Of a stretch of 64,000 nucleotides of DNA, positions 1-13,500 are shown piece after piece. Position numbers and translations under genes: made by a program. The DNA comes from Balanoglossus misakiensis (Eukaryota; Hemichordata). The stretch covers positions 1,922,001-1,986,000 of the forward strand of contig CM082586.2 of the NCBI GenBank assembly GCA_040954595.2, in the 5' to 3' direction. The notes under the pieces are model-generated. The model saw only the letters and a program-made list of their open reading frames with translations, ran no database searches and had not been told where the DNA came from. Numbering within the stretch: position 1 is the first letter of the stretch; each line of letters starts with the position of its first letter.

Positions 1-1870
1 ACAGACAACATATCAGATAAATGGAAAACGACACGAGACATCACCCAAGGCGGACAAAAATCTGCCCCGACTCCATGCATTAACAGGCCGATACATTGTA
101 TCTGCATCAAAAACAGATTATTTGGAAAAACCGAAAGCAACCCACTCTCCCTTCAGGCTGCAGTCCACTGTCTCTGTTTACTGTCTTTATTTTGCTTTCT
201 GTATGTTATCTCTGGGAAGATCTCCGATGCCTGTGGTGTGTATTTGCAAGACATGGCTGGCCACACTCAGGAACTCGTCCTGAATGCATGAGTTTACAAT
301 CCAATAGACGATTCCACGTCATCGTCGTTTGAGGATATTTTGATAACTTTGTGAGTTTGATCAAGAAGTTACTCTTACTATTCTGCCTGCGTGCACATAT
401 TAGGGGTGGGTTGACTGTACTCTACTATTGCCCTAGGTTTATGTATATACTCCAACTGTCACACAAATTGCTCATAACAGACACCCTTTTCTAACTTCAA
501 GACTTTCATTTTAACTTGTTGGATTTGAATGACATCATTTAGGGGTCGTGTGTATAAACACAGTAACAGAATCTCAAGATGAACCACTTTGTAGTGTACA
601 CAAAACGAGATTTAGGAGACAGTTCATAAACTAAAACAAAGAACAAGATTTAATACAGTGGAAAGTACATCATGGTATAAAGAAGAGTACAAACCAATCC
701 CAGAGCAAGTACACTTGGGGGCAAAGGCTAAAACAATTATCCTCGATAATGATATTTTCATTCGTTACCATTATTTTTTAGTACCCACAATCCCTGCGAT
801 AAAAATTTCTCCAACCCATCCTCAATTCACATAAAACGTTTGACATTTTCCCGTACTATCCTTGCTCCGTGTAACCTAAGCTCCACACTGAAGCAACACC
901 GCATCGAGGGATCACACTCCCAACTCGCATGTGTTTGTCGTTTCATGCCCCACTGGCCCGTATCGTCCCCGAGGGGGCAAAGGTCTAACCGTTTGCCCGA
1001 CCCCGTCTGACCCCTAGGTCACCTCTTTAACAACATAACATATTGCCTGCCATGTTTATTTCACGCTCTGCCTCTTGTCAGAGTGGAATTTTCACCCCGA
1101 AAGATATCAGAGCCGGGCCTATCATTTCAAATTAACCCCTCTACAAAACGGTAACACGACCCCCAACCATCAACAATTATTTCCACATTTACCAATAAAG
1201 CCAATTCTCTTTAATATCTCATTCCATCGTTTGCTCAGAAATTACACCATAACCCATTACATTCCACAAACAGACATTTCTTTGTTGAGACCAGTGAGAA
1301 AAAAAAGTGTACAAATTATTTGACAAAGCTTCAGTGAGAGGCTAGGTAGCAATGATTACTTTACTACCAGTGGAGTTCCATATTAATTTAAAATGCAACA
1401 CTTCTCCATTAGGATAGAAGTAAGCATTAAGATTGATTAAATTTGTGATGACATTTTCTCTCACTGCATACTTGTGGTATGAATTCACATCAGGTATTCG
1501 CACATGTATGCTCTACAGACAGGAATGAGCACAAATTAATTTACTGCATGTAACAGAATTACTGAGAAGAAACGTGAGAAGACACAGCTACTGCAGTTCG
1601 GCGGAAAACTCAAAAGGTACATGTGGACGGTGCATGGAAACTGCGTAAACACAACCTAAGACAGAACAAGTGGTCAACACATAACTGACATTTTGTCACA
1701 CTCGTATAGCGAAACGAAGAATTGCGTTTCTATTTTTGGGCCCTCGGCGGTCCCTTGAAGCTCGCCAGGTGTCTGCTGCTGCAAATTTATCTTGACTTGA
1801 CATGGTGTCTGTTCATTATGTTTCATGCATTTCATCTGGGGAAACTCTATCATGACTCCTTGTTTTCAAT

Positions 1871-1964
1871 TTAACCTTTTCACCACCATGGTTCAGTCCA
1901 AACCCATTGTTTTCTTTGGTAAGGTTGGACCTCTAAAAGAGGGAACTGGGGGTGAAAGGGTTAA
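1871..1964 (-). mobile_element. piggyBac-like MITE, copy 1
   Basis: A 94-bp non-coding element bounded by TTAA at both ends. The terminal inverted repeats are TTAACCTTTTCACCACCA and, inverted from the other end, TTAACCCTTTCACCCCCA (16 of 18 match). The interior includes GTCCAAACCCATTGTTTTC. TTAA target sites and CCC-starting ends are typical of piggyBac-derived elements. It is in opposite orientation to copies 2 and 3. Confidence 0.7.
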
Positions 1965-1996
1965 CTGACCCTGTACCTCTGGCTACCCTCTTGCGG

Positions 1997-2107
1997 CACT
2001 GCAGTGGGCAGTGAACTGCAGCCCTACTGCAGTACATGTAGATGCACATACTAAACTGTTTCAGTATATACTGCAATGAACAGTGAACCACTGCAGTACC
2101 GCAGTGG
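1997..2107. repeat. CTGCAGT-rich short repeats
   Basis: CACTGCAGTG (palindrome, 1997-2006) and related CTGCAGT or GCAGTG words recur through about 110 bp, ending in a hairpin CCACTGC...GCAGTGG (2088-2107). It sits just inside the CAP intron after exon F. Confidence 0.5.
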
Positions 2108-2135
2108 ATGAGGAACCTTAGAGACTTGATCTTAC

Positions 2136-2241
2136 CTTGGCATTCCAAACCAATCCAGTTGTATGATGCTGTTTGACATACCCATGGATATCTGTAAACA
2201 CTTTCATGAATGCTTTGGCCCATTCGACGTGACGTGGATCC
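2136..2241 (-). CDS. CAP: CAP coding exon F (last one in the window)
   Basis: A 106-nt exon encoding DPRHVEWAKAFMKVFTDIHG and YVKQHHTTGLVWNAK, the end of the helical folded domain. Acceptor CCTTCCACAG ends at 2242; donor is GTAAGA at 2135-2130. The next exon should encode the proline-rich segment; I do not see it in positions 1-2135, so the gene continues left of the window. Confidence 0.93.
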
Positions 2242-5200
2242 CTGTGGAAGGAAGAAAAAAAAATCTGCAAAGACTTCAATCCTTAAAGGGTTTACGCAAA
2301 TGAAGAACCCCTTTGATGCAGTACTGCACTATGTGCCATTTGGTGATGCAAGGCATCATGGCATACACGTCTTTCTCTCTCCCGATAACCTACGTTGCTT
2401 TGTACTCCTTCAGGACTCTGTTTGTGTAGAACTGGGCTGATTCTTGCATCTGCATCACATATGGTGCTGGTTTGGGAGCCTGTGATCAATAAAAATAAGA
2501 TGAAAATGTGTAAACTGATGATTCTGAAATTATCGCTTTGTCAAACGCTCACAAGTAACTCTGATAGGTGAGCAGGAATTGTCTGGATAACAAAAATCCA
2601 TAGTTACTTACAATAGTGACCCATCCCAACAAGGGGATACCCTCACCGATAGCCGACAGGTGGTTGAACATTTTACTGGTGCGGTTCCTCTCACGGAATT
2701 CCTGGATTTCCTGGATGCAGTCAGAGGTGGGTTTCAACAGGCTGATCAACACGTCCTGTGATAGAGAGAGAGAGAGAGAAAAAAGTTGAAAATTTGTGGT
2801 TGACATGGCTTTGAAATTGCTATGAAACCTGCATTAGTGGCCACCTCTATTTTGTGGCCACCTCTCTATACTGTAAGCATGTCACATATGCACTGTGGTC
2901 TGAAAGACAGAATAGATACACATAGGATATAGGCCAGCTTCTACTTATTTGGTTCATGCATTTTACTTAGCTGATGACAGGGATGAGATTGGGAGAGAAA
3001 GCACGGGGAGGAGGAGGAGTGAAGATTTACTTTTTGAGGAGAGCAGTGTGCCCTCTAAGCCCATATGACATGCCACTGACTGACTGAACAAACTCACTGC
3101 TGTTTAGAGGGCACACTGGAGGGGACTGTACTTTTAGAATGACTAAACCATAACTACCCCATGCATTCATTGCCGAACTCCCCCATTGCAAGCCATAATC
3201 CTGAAGACATAAACAAAATGCACCAATCCACTCAATTCATCTGACACACACAAGTACACCATATAGGCAAAAGTACAAAAACTCCAGACAGATTTTTTTT
3301 TTCACTCACAAAAGAAACACTTGAGGAGATTAAACCTACTACGAGCAATATAGTCACCTGCAAATTAACCTCTGAACTCTATTCCCCTTTTAGATGGGGC
3401 TTAATCTCAAACACTCCCAGATTCATTCATTTAATAGTGGATGGCGAAACATTGAGTCACCTTTCGCTATTGGCATACTTTGTGCGGTAACACTGTGTCA
3501 AAGCCCTGACTGAAAGCCTGACGTGAGTTCAACGGAAAAAGTAGAACGAATCTGACGCCATCTCCGGCACTTTTGCAAACACTGGAGAAGTTTAACACAG
3601 CAGTTATGACTGTCTTGCTCTAGGCCATCGATATACAAGATGTATGTATCAATATGTTGGCTTTATGCTTGCTTACATTGTTTGTGCATGTGGTTGGTTT
3701 TTGGCCAGAACTCAATCTAGAAAATACAACAGTAGGTCTATATAATAAACACATACGCACATACAATTTCATAGATGTAACTTTATTTTCGCTGAGTTTA
3801 ACAGAACTTGTAGAATAAGAAGTAGGGTAGCTAAAAAACGACTGCATGAATTGAACAATCGATCACGCAACTGTGGTATAAAAAAGTCTGTGCCGTTGAC
3901 TAGAATGAGAGACTTTAATGTGAACAGCGAAAATCTCCTGAGATACGAGGTCAAGGAAGGTCACGGCAGAGTTGCACACAAAGAGATGTCTGGAGGCCAT
4001 AATATTTACAAAGACGAAACATATTCATTCAACGAACATGTTCATTCGAAGGGGTGCAACCACGCCTCTAGTGTTGTCGCCACAAAAACCGCAAAAAAAA
4101 GAACTTCAGGTTGGTAAATATCTCATAGAGATGTCTGCCTGTGATCTGTGATCCCGTCTTGGGTAACCTCATGACCTCTACAAATAATAAGGTGCTGTTT
4201 TTGATGACGTGTGGGATTGTTAAAAACAATAGCCCGTCTATCAGGCTGACCAATGATTCTCATTTATAAAAACGGCCACATGTCGTGTCACATCAAACCG
4301 CAAGTCTGTAAATGTACCCATATTTAAAAAGTAAACTTTAATGAGAAATTCCAAATATTGCCAGAAAACAATACAGTACACATTTTATAACAAAGGAGAA
4401 GCGAGATTACATCGTTTAATTTCAAGATAGTGCTTCTAGACTGCCAGTTAAGCAACACCCCGAAAATATAGTCAGAGTCTCAGTATATGGAATCTGTAGG
4501 ATTCAAATTGTATGTATGTGTGTTGACTTCAGAAAATAAACTTTGATATCCCGCAAGTGCCTGGTTTTATTTGAGCATGCTTGTTTTTACTTCTTTTATA
4601 TAACAGTATGTGTCATCAGACATTGCAAAGAAAAGCAACGGCCCACCTGTGTAAACATAAGCGGAGTAACAACCAACCTATCCACCTCTCAAGTGTTTCT
4701 ATTGTGGAGAAATATTGACAGGCCTCGCGGTTAATTCACCATCACCCCTTGAATCAGAGTGAAAGGGTCTTTCCAATAGGAGAGAATGATGGGGGCTATT
4801 CCATTGTGAAGTCAGTGTAGGGTAGTACAGCTGCGTCATATGAATCATGACTGCGCATTCATGTCTGCACACTCTGTCTTCCCCCAATCAATAGTCAGTA
4901 AAAGGCTATTTCTGGACCATCACGGTTCACCGCAAATATTTTGATACATTTCAACACAAACGCCAATAATGACTTCATTTTGTCACGGACAATGATGTCT
5001 TCCAGCGAAATTACTGCGAGTTTTACCCGCCAGTTTACAGAAGACAAACACAAAACATGTTTAAAAGTCTTCATCCCCCTGATCTCAGTAACACTAACAA
5101 AGTTCTGGTTACAACTTCTGACAATTTAGAGATTCAAACAACCATCTTGAACGCCCACAGATATTATAGTTTTGTGGTAACTTTATTAGCATCTGCAGAA

Positions 5201-7395
5201 GTCATAGTCCTGCCACCGAGATTCAACCGATTGCAACCAACTTCCACAATCATGTATCAACATGGCTGCCATCTTCATCAACCAGTGACAAATGCCAAGC
5301 TGATCTCTGCTTGGTGAAACGCTAACCAGCCATTCCGGTAGAAACCTATTAGTATTAACAGGAACCATTTTAGCCACCCAGGCTGAGTTATCTTTCCAAT
5401 TTGCCTCAATTTGTTAGAGTCAGTGATGCCAGCTAATTGCCTTACACAATACGAATACAACTCTAAGCAATCTTACAAGGACATTTTATAGGTGTGCCAC
5501 AGAAATTGGCTCCTACACAAAACAACGTGTCTTTTCTCAATCCTGGCTCCTGACTATTCTATTTTCTCAAACATGGTTTTATTCTTGCATATTTTCCTGG
5601 TGGCACTTTCATATTTCAAGATAAATCAGACAAAAATCAAGGTTTATCAAATTTTGATAAACTCATACGCATCAGTATATATCTGTGGGAAATTACATCA
5701 TTTCTGTGCCGTTTAAAGCTCATATAAACACGGGCAATATGACAAATTTAAATTTACGTAACAATTATTTCTTTTGTTCTAGTTATGCGTGTGTGCTATT
5801 GGATTGGTTTTTCACATTCCCCTTTCCAAGCTCTTGAATTCTAAAAATAACAACAGTGCATCACAATACTTGTTATTTTTAGGTGTTTTTGTTTATCCAC
5901 ATTCCTGGAGCTACTCAAGCTGTAACAATCAGAGATACCCAAACAAGTTTCAGAGTTGCGGCAAGCCTGAGCAATCCCACAGGAACTTAAGGAGGGTCGT
6001 CACATCATGACTAACAAGGAGACTGCACACGACCAGTTTGACAAAAACAAATCTCATTGTAAAAAGACTGGTGTCTTCATTTCTTTTTCTCTCTTTTTCC
6101 TCTTTTTATCGTTTGTAATAAAACGTTTTCGAGCCAGAGCCCCTGGGGGGTGTGACACTGCACCAAAAGACAGCACTGTTCTCCAGACTCACTTGGCTGG
6201 CTGCTAATAAGTGTGCTAATAAAACCAAAAAGCCAAGTGGCGGGGTTTAGCCGGAGCTGGTTCTGTTTCATGCTAAATGGTGCATGTAATGACCCCAGTA
6301 CAATATGTCAGGGCGGTGCGAGATTGTCGGCGTGAATGAGCAATAAAGCGACACAAATCGCCGTGGAAAGATCCTCCGTCCGCCCGACATTGAGAACCGT
6401 GGAGAACTCTGTGTTTGCGAAACAGAAAAAGCAGACAAAGAGACAAACCACCCACAGCCTGTCAGACAGTCCACATAACACTTCTCAGAATTCGATCAAC
6501 GCGGGTAAACATGCACCCCTATGCAGAGTATTTTTAGGCAGACTTGCTTCAGTGGACGGCAGAGACAAATCCCTGCCCCAGGACAAACCATTCTCATACA
6601 GGGGGATTACATGCCTTAAAACAACCAGGGGGGAGAGATCTGAACACTGACAATGGATGCAGACTTGCCAATGAAGCAAAGCCCCCGGTGGCTGCTATGA
6701 TGCAAATTGAAGCTCTTACTCATCTCTCTCAGTATGCGTTTATCTTAGAGCAGTACGCCCAAGAACAATGTGGCTGCATTGCTCCATCAGAACCAACAAG
6801 CCCTCCTCTCGACTGAAGTCAACAAAATACCCCCATCACACTGCCCCCCCCCCCCTCCCCTACAGTACGACACATCACAAACCAAACTATTCATCCAATA
6901 TCAGACAAAAGACATATGACTAACCTCCTTAAGAATTTTTGTTATCACACAGACAATAAGGAATAAATGGTTCCTTTTCTATGTTGTTTGGGCATTGTAT
7001 ACCAGTTGACTTGGATACAATAGTTCAATAGCAACAGAAAAGAATACCTTGAGTCCAGACAAAACAATTTACTGAAAACTTCAAATATAGACTAGGAACT
7101 TATAAACATTATTTTGTTCATATTTTCTTGTATTTGGCTATGCCGTTTACTTGGAGGTCCAATTTCCACACACTTGAGAATGTGTGCATAACCACTGGGC
7201 ATGAAATACAACAGACAGGTTTAATTTGCAGGAAATCTGCTGATATTACATGCAGAGATTTCAAGACCAGTGTTCTGCATTTCCCGAAGTTTATTACATT
7301 GTTTCTTAAACTGCTACAGCAAATCTTTTAGCACACACATTAAGTTGATGATGATGATGATGATGATGATGACGACAATGGTATTGATGACGGTA

Positions 7396-7427
<32 letters not shown>

Positions 7428-7450
7428 GGTGGTGGTGGTGATGATGATGT

Positions 7451-7514
<64 letters not shown>

Positions 7515-10500
7515 AGTGGATGAAAGTGCATTGACATTAGTTGAGGCAAGCTGAAGGACGTTTGATCATTTGTTTCTAAAACCCTGTCTGCATCCAAACG
7601 TCACCATCACAACCATAGTTGCTACTAGTCTAGCCAAACTATGCCAGGTTCCACAAAAGGACCAAAGCCAGACATTTACTGTTTTGACATTCCTTGGCAA
7701 TCCATCAGCGAGTTGCTTTATTTCTCCTCAGTGGTGGCTTTCAAAAATTTATCACATCTTCTTTCAAGACTCCACTGGTATTTTCTTGTGTCTGAGTAGG
7801 CACATTGTTACCATAGGTGCTTCCTGCAACACGTTTTCACACCCAAAAAAGAGCTTGGAAGAGACTACAGGTCTGTTTTCAATGATTCCATCTTGATTGA
7901 ATAGATGATGCAATGCCTGACTGGAGAATATCTGACACAATCATTACGACTGTGAGTCCGTGAAATTATTAAGCTGGTGTGAAATCGGCAACAATGAAAC
8001 TTTGTGTTGGAAACGCAGACAACGTCCATAAGAGTTGAAAAGACTTGCTATTATGCTAACTTAGAAGGTACAGGTACGCACTGCCCTCTGATCTAATATA
8101 TCACATCACTGGCGTAAAGATAAATTCTCTGCAATGTACAAAGATTTATTCATAGTACATGTGCCGCTACAGGACAACTGAGTTTCAACAGATTCTTGAA
8201 AGTGAGACGTTTCTGCAGAAAGTATGTCTCTTGGATACATCATTACATGAGATAGATGTTCATGAAACTCAATCATAGCTTCTGTCAGAACATGCGGTTA
8301 TTCGCCTTCTGGTCATGAATGAAAAAGGGCTGCTAACCCGTGGCCTCCTGACCTAAAAATCCCATTTGTTCACAACGTGACAATTGCATCATTGAAAATT
8401 ACAAGGTGGAAACTGGCTGGTAATGTGCTCAGTCTGGTTGTGTACTGCAAACAAAGGCTTAGAGCCACTTGTTATTTGGAAAAGATGGGTTGGCTCAAAT
8501 CATCAAACATGGTCAACCAAAGACACGCCAGTTTATGAATGACAGTACTTCGTAGTAGACACTGCATCTTCCTCAGACAGAGTTCTAAAATGTGAAAGGC
8601 TCAGTCGCACCTGGTATCCACCATTTTCTTTTAGTCACAATACACCCTAAATACCATGGCAACATATCTCCAGTAATCAAATTTACTAATGGGGTATTAA
8701 GGCCCTGTATTCAAACATAAACTAGTTTTCGCCAGTTTTATTTCAGTCACACTCTCTCATCATCACTTCCTTCAAATGTCTCGCGCTGTGCAATACATGT
8801 GTTTTTATGTCACAAGAAGAGTGGTCCTATACACCTAAGTGGCAAACAAACACTGAAGGACTAAAATGTGGGAACGCCGAGTGAGACGAAGGATGACTTG
8901 ACACGCTGGCAAGCACATGAATGCACAGATCATCCCAAGAATCACGTTTTAGGGAACGAGACGCTCGATGCAGTTCGCGAAATCCTCGTAAATGACCGAG
9001 GTTCGCCAGGGGTGACTGGGAAAACTGAGTTTTGTAGCTTGGGTCTGACACCCGCCGGCCAGCCAAGCGGAGACTTTTTTTGTCGACGGCTGATGGAGCT
9101 GGTGATTAATGGTTAATTTCGAGTACAGGCAGTCTAGCAAGGGACGTTGTAGTCCAGAATCTGATACCTCTGTACAAATAGTGAGTGAATCAGAAAATGG
9201 CTCTGAGAGTCCGTGAGTCTGTGGTAAATACAGAAACCTCTGCAAAGTTGGAGTAGTTGGTGATGTGAGAAGAACCAGTTGCTCCATTACATGTATACAT
9301 ATAATGTGTGTGCTTGTCAGATTTGACAGTTACACATGACTCTCCCAAAGACACCAAAGGACAGAACCTTGACAAACCCTGGTGATTCCTTTAAATGTGT
9401 CATGCATGCAGTGTCACACGAACAAACTCCCTTACTTGGAAGACTGGGAAATGTTGGCGCTCTGACTTTACATTTCAAATTTTACCTGATGAGAAAAATG
9501 CTACGGACAAGCGTACCAGCACACAGGTTAAGCTGCCTACAGTCAGATTGCTAAATCCATTACACTTTATTACATGGTTACCACTCAACGACCAGTTGGT
9601 CAGTATTAACCGTTACATAGTTAGAGTTTATCGCATCCAACAGAAGCCAATCACCTGGCAATTTCAGCAGGCCTACCATTCACCAGACAATACTATGGAC
9701 TAGGTAAATCCCAAAGGGCCAAAGAGTTCACAACACAAAAGACTTGACAGGGCATACATAGAAGGGCATATCGATATATCCCGATAGTTATACTTTTGAC
9801 ACTAGACCAATATTTAATGTACGAAGTGACACTCCTGCTACTGTTTAGAAACAGACAACCTGGTGATGTACACGCACACACACACACACACACATTATTA
9901 TCAACTGCTACAAACTAATGGTAGAACAGCAGTTCAAGAACTAGTTCCCCCTGTTATGAGCTATTGCACATGTTGGGGAAACAACTGCATTCTGGGAAAT
10001 GGCTGCATCCTCTTGTGCGCACTGAGATGATGCAGGGGCAGGGAACTTTAACCCTTTCACCCCCAGTTCCCTCTTTAGAGGTTCGTCCTTACCTTAAGAA
10101 AACGACGGGTTTGGACTGAACCATGGTGGTGAAAGGGTTAAAACACAGAAAAATTCATGTACAACAACCTTCACTAACCATGGTGGTGAAAGGGTTAATG
10201 AAAGGACAAACGTCAACCAGACCAGGCCAAAACCAAACCAGGCCAAAAATGCGGCATAGCAATATCGGGGTTCTCTACGCATCAACCCATCTATGTCCAC
10301 CACATGATAATAATCAACCGAACAATACATTTAATTGTCGTACTGGAATCCTCCCCGACAACAAAATCATTTAAAACACAGACTTGTTTTCCACACAAAC
10401 ACTTTACCAACAAGGATGTTTGGACACACCAAACACTTATCTGGCTATTAAGCCAAGCTTTGTTGAATTCCAAGAACAAGGTTTGTGTTTAGCCGACTTT

Positions 10501-13500
10501 TTAGCTTCAAATATAGGGGTAACTGTTCAACTTTGGTATTTCATTCGCCCAGGTGTCTAATAATAATATGCTTGGCAAACCGCCCAGCTCAATGTGCACT
10601 TTTCATACTGTCAAGTACAATATTTTTCTTATTTGGCTGCACTGTACTTAAGCATTTGTGTACCCCTCAATTTGACCAGGATATGAAAAATATTCGAGTC
10701 CACCAAAATGACTGGTTAAAGCTACACCTCAACAGACATGAACCAAAACAAGACGGACCAAGACAGCTCCCCTACTCCAACCAACCAAGGCCAAGCGGAC
10801 CAACCAACCAACCAACAGATCGCTATTTATAGTGTGCTTTGTTAGATAGATTCCCTCACAGCCCTCCTCTAAAAAGGCATGCCAACATACCCTCTGACTT
10901 AATGCATGTATGCCCTCAACGTTTCAGCATAGCTTGTTTGCCAAACCAATGAACCCCATACACACTCCTACAGCTTACACTGACTATACTGTGCCCTGCT
11001 TTGTACAGAGTACAGTGGAGAGTCAGACCAGGGTTGGGCTGTGAGAGAGTCTACGAGCCTGAAATAATATAGGAATTTTCCAAACTGCTTGACCAGTGGA
11101 ATCAAAACTGCCCAAAATTATTGTATCTAAATTCTTGTGTACCGGTAATTGGCTCCAAAGACACATAGCAAAGAATGGCTTCTCTATTGGCCCTCTCAGT
11201 GGACAGACCATGATGTAGCACATTTCTCTCGACGAACAAGCACTTACCACTAAACAGTAACAATTTCGACACGACTTGAATGAAATTCAAACTATGCCCA
11301 AGCACTCAGGGCGTTTATTCTTTTTATTTTCCTTCCCGCATTCTCCAGTCAAGTGGCCCATTTGCCCTAGTGTGTGAATGCTTCCAATCTCTGAGCGTCT
11401 CTAACGCAAACCGAGACACACACACTCACAATACCAAAGAGCTAAATCCAATCAGGGCCTCTGTCAATATTTTGCATCAATTACAACAAGCGACCAGTGT
11501 CCAGCATGGAGGCTCTTCTTTTGAAATCACGACCAGTGACATCACGGCGTGTCGTCACTGGTTTACTAACCCGCACTAAATATTTCTGCGTCTCCATTGT
11601 TGAGGCCCGGTTTGTATTTACTCAACATTTGTTTCATTAGTCGCAAAAGTTATGTCCTGTGTAATGTCTGCTTCTGGCATTAGCGCTGGAGTTGGGATCG
11701 CAACAACCAGAAGAATAGATCCACCGACCCCTGTTTTTTCCCCTCTACAACAGAACATATGATTTAACGCTACATTTGCCACACACAACACCAGTCCCCA
11801 GTGGCCGGTCGGAATCAAAGCGCACTAGCACAAACAAAACAGAAGTCATCTCTCTCTTTCTCATCACCTTGGAGAATTGAAAAATAAACCACACATCACA
11901 ACAATTTCTTTTCAAAAAGACTGTTTTGTTAAACCCCACAAGACTGTCTATGTCGACTTCAAATATCTTGAAAAAATAAAGTTTCGCTGCGCTGGCAAGA
12001 AATCCCACCAAGAATGAATGAACAAACAGACTTTGTTTATCCTGTATTCTTCTCTCTCATAACACTCTCGAAGTCAGAAGTCTTTAGAGATACCTGCAGG
12101 AATCTGATCTGTTAGTACACTAGAAAGTACAGCTCACACTGTTGCCAGTTTACAGGTTCAAATCAGCATCATCCCCAGTATTAAAAGTTTATTGAGGTTT
12201 TCAGAATTCATTCACAATTACGGTGAACCCTTTTTTATGACAAATGCTGCAGAAAACCAGATTTCTTTTTCAACAAATCTCGGCCACATATTCATTGAGC
12301 TTTCCTGACCAACCAAACTACGAACACAAAAGACCAATAAACAGCTGATATTCCACTCGGTTATCCAAGCTCTTGTTGGTCATCTAGAGAAAATTGTCGG
12401 TATTCTCCGGAGGTGTGTGTTCTGTATTCTCTGGAGTTGTGTGTGTAGGGTCATCGACCATCACCAAGGAATGTGTATGTTGTCACAGGTTGTCTTGACA
12501 ACAGTCATTACATCCAATGTTTTGTCACTGCTCTGTAGGATTCCAATGAAGACATTGTCCAAATTTTAAGCATATTTTATTTTACATATAATGGGTTGTA
12601 GGTTTTCTGCGCTGTCAGGATGAGTTTTACTATAAAAAGGGTAGGGTGTGGGTCCTACACACATTACCAGAATGACATACACCATCTGGAAGTATTTTGA
12701 CCACAATGTCGCTGCGTTGCTAAGTATAACGCTGAAGTGGAACATATCTTTTTTAAATTATAATTTCCTGATGAATGAAGACATCACGGCCAAACCAAAG
12801 ATTTATGCGATACAAGAATTGTTCCCACCAATGTAACAAGAGACCCTGACTGCCTTCATCTCTCAATTCCATTCATCTGACATCACTCACGTAAAAGAAT
12901 CACCAGACAAATATTTACTGAATTAGGATTACATACAGCAATGCATCATCCCAAATTAGCAAAATCGTATGATGGAAGGCAGACATTTATCAGAACATAA
13001 ATCTTGCTAATTTGGATTTAGCACTTAATGCACGTACACAGTTTTTCCCCACACTTCAATTCAAAGACTGTAGATTTCTTTTATCACGGACACTGGGTGC
13101 AGAAACTACAAACTCTGCTAGTGGTGCACAGATTGGCACTTGTTTCACACCAAATTTGACACCTTGTTCAAGCACTGAACGCTTTTTTTTGCACACGGTC
13201 ATTTTCGCACACATGACTGGGCCAGCGAGGATAATAGATGTGTATCAATGGTAAGAGACACACTTCATTGTCAATATCAACAATGCATGCAGACATCTGA
13301 TAACCTCAGATGACCTTGATTATACGCTACACCTTAGGGAAGAGAACTTGACAGTCTACGGACGTCACCAGGCCTAATTTAAGCATTCGCGCTCTCAGCG
13401 ATAAACCGTCAACTGAACAGAACTAAGACAATGCTGTCCGCCGAAAGCCCGGTTCCGGGAATGCCATAATAAGAACCGTTTTTATATTCAGCGAATGAAT

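Larger units (their letters stand above)
1..2135 (-). other. CAP intron after exon F, truncated by window edge
   Basis: No proline-rich CAP exon or other coding exon is recognisable. It holds a piggyBac-like miniature element (1871-1964) and a CTGCAGT-rich repeat cluster (1997-2107). Confidence 0.7.

Noticed and set aside
5870-5882. Second MEF2-like TTATTTTTAG
   Set aside because: Isolated match in A+T-rich DNA with no companion motifs.
7270-7597. Frames with long Met, Val, Thr or Ser runs
   Set aside because: Translation of the trinucleotide microsatellite.
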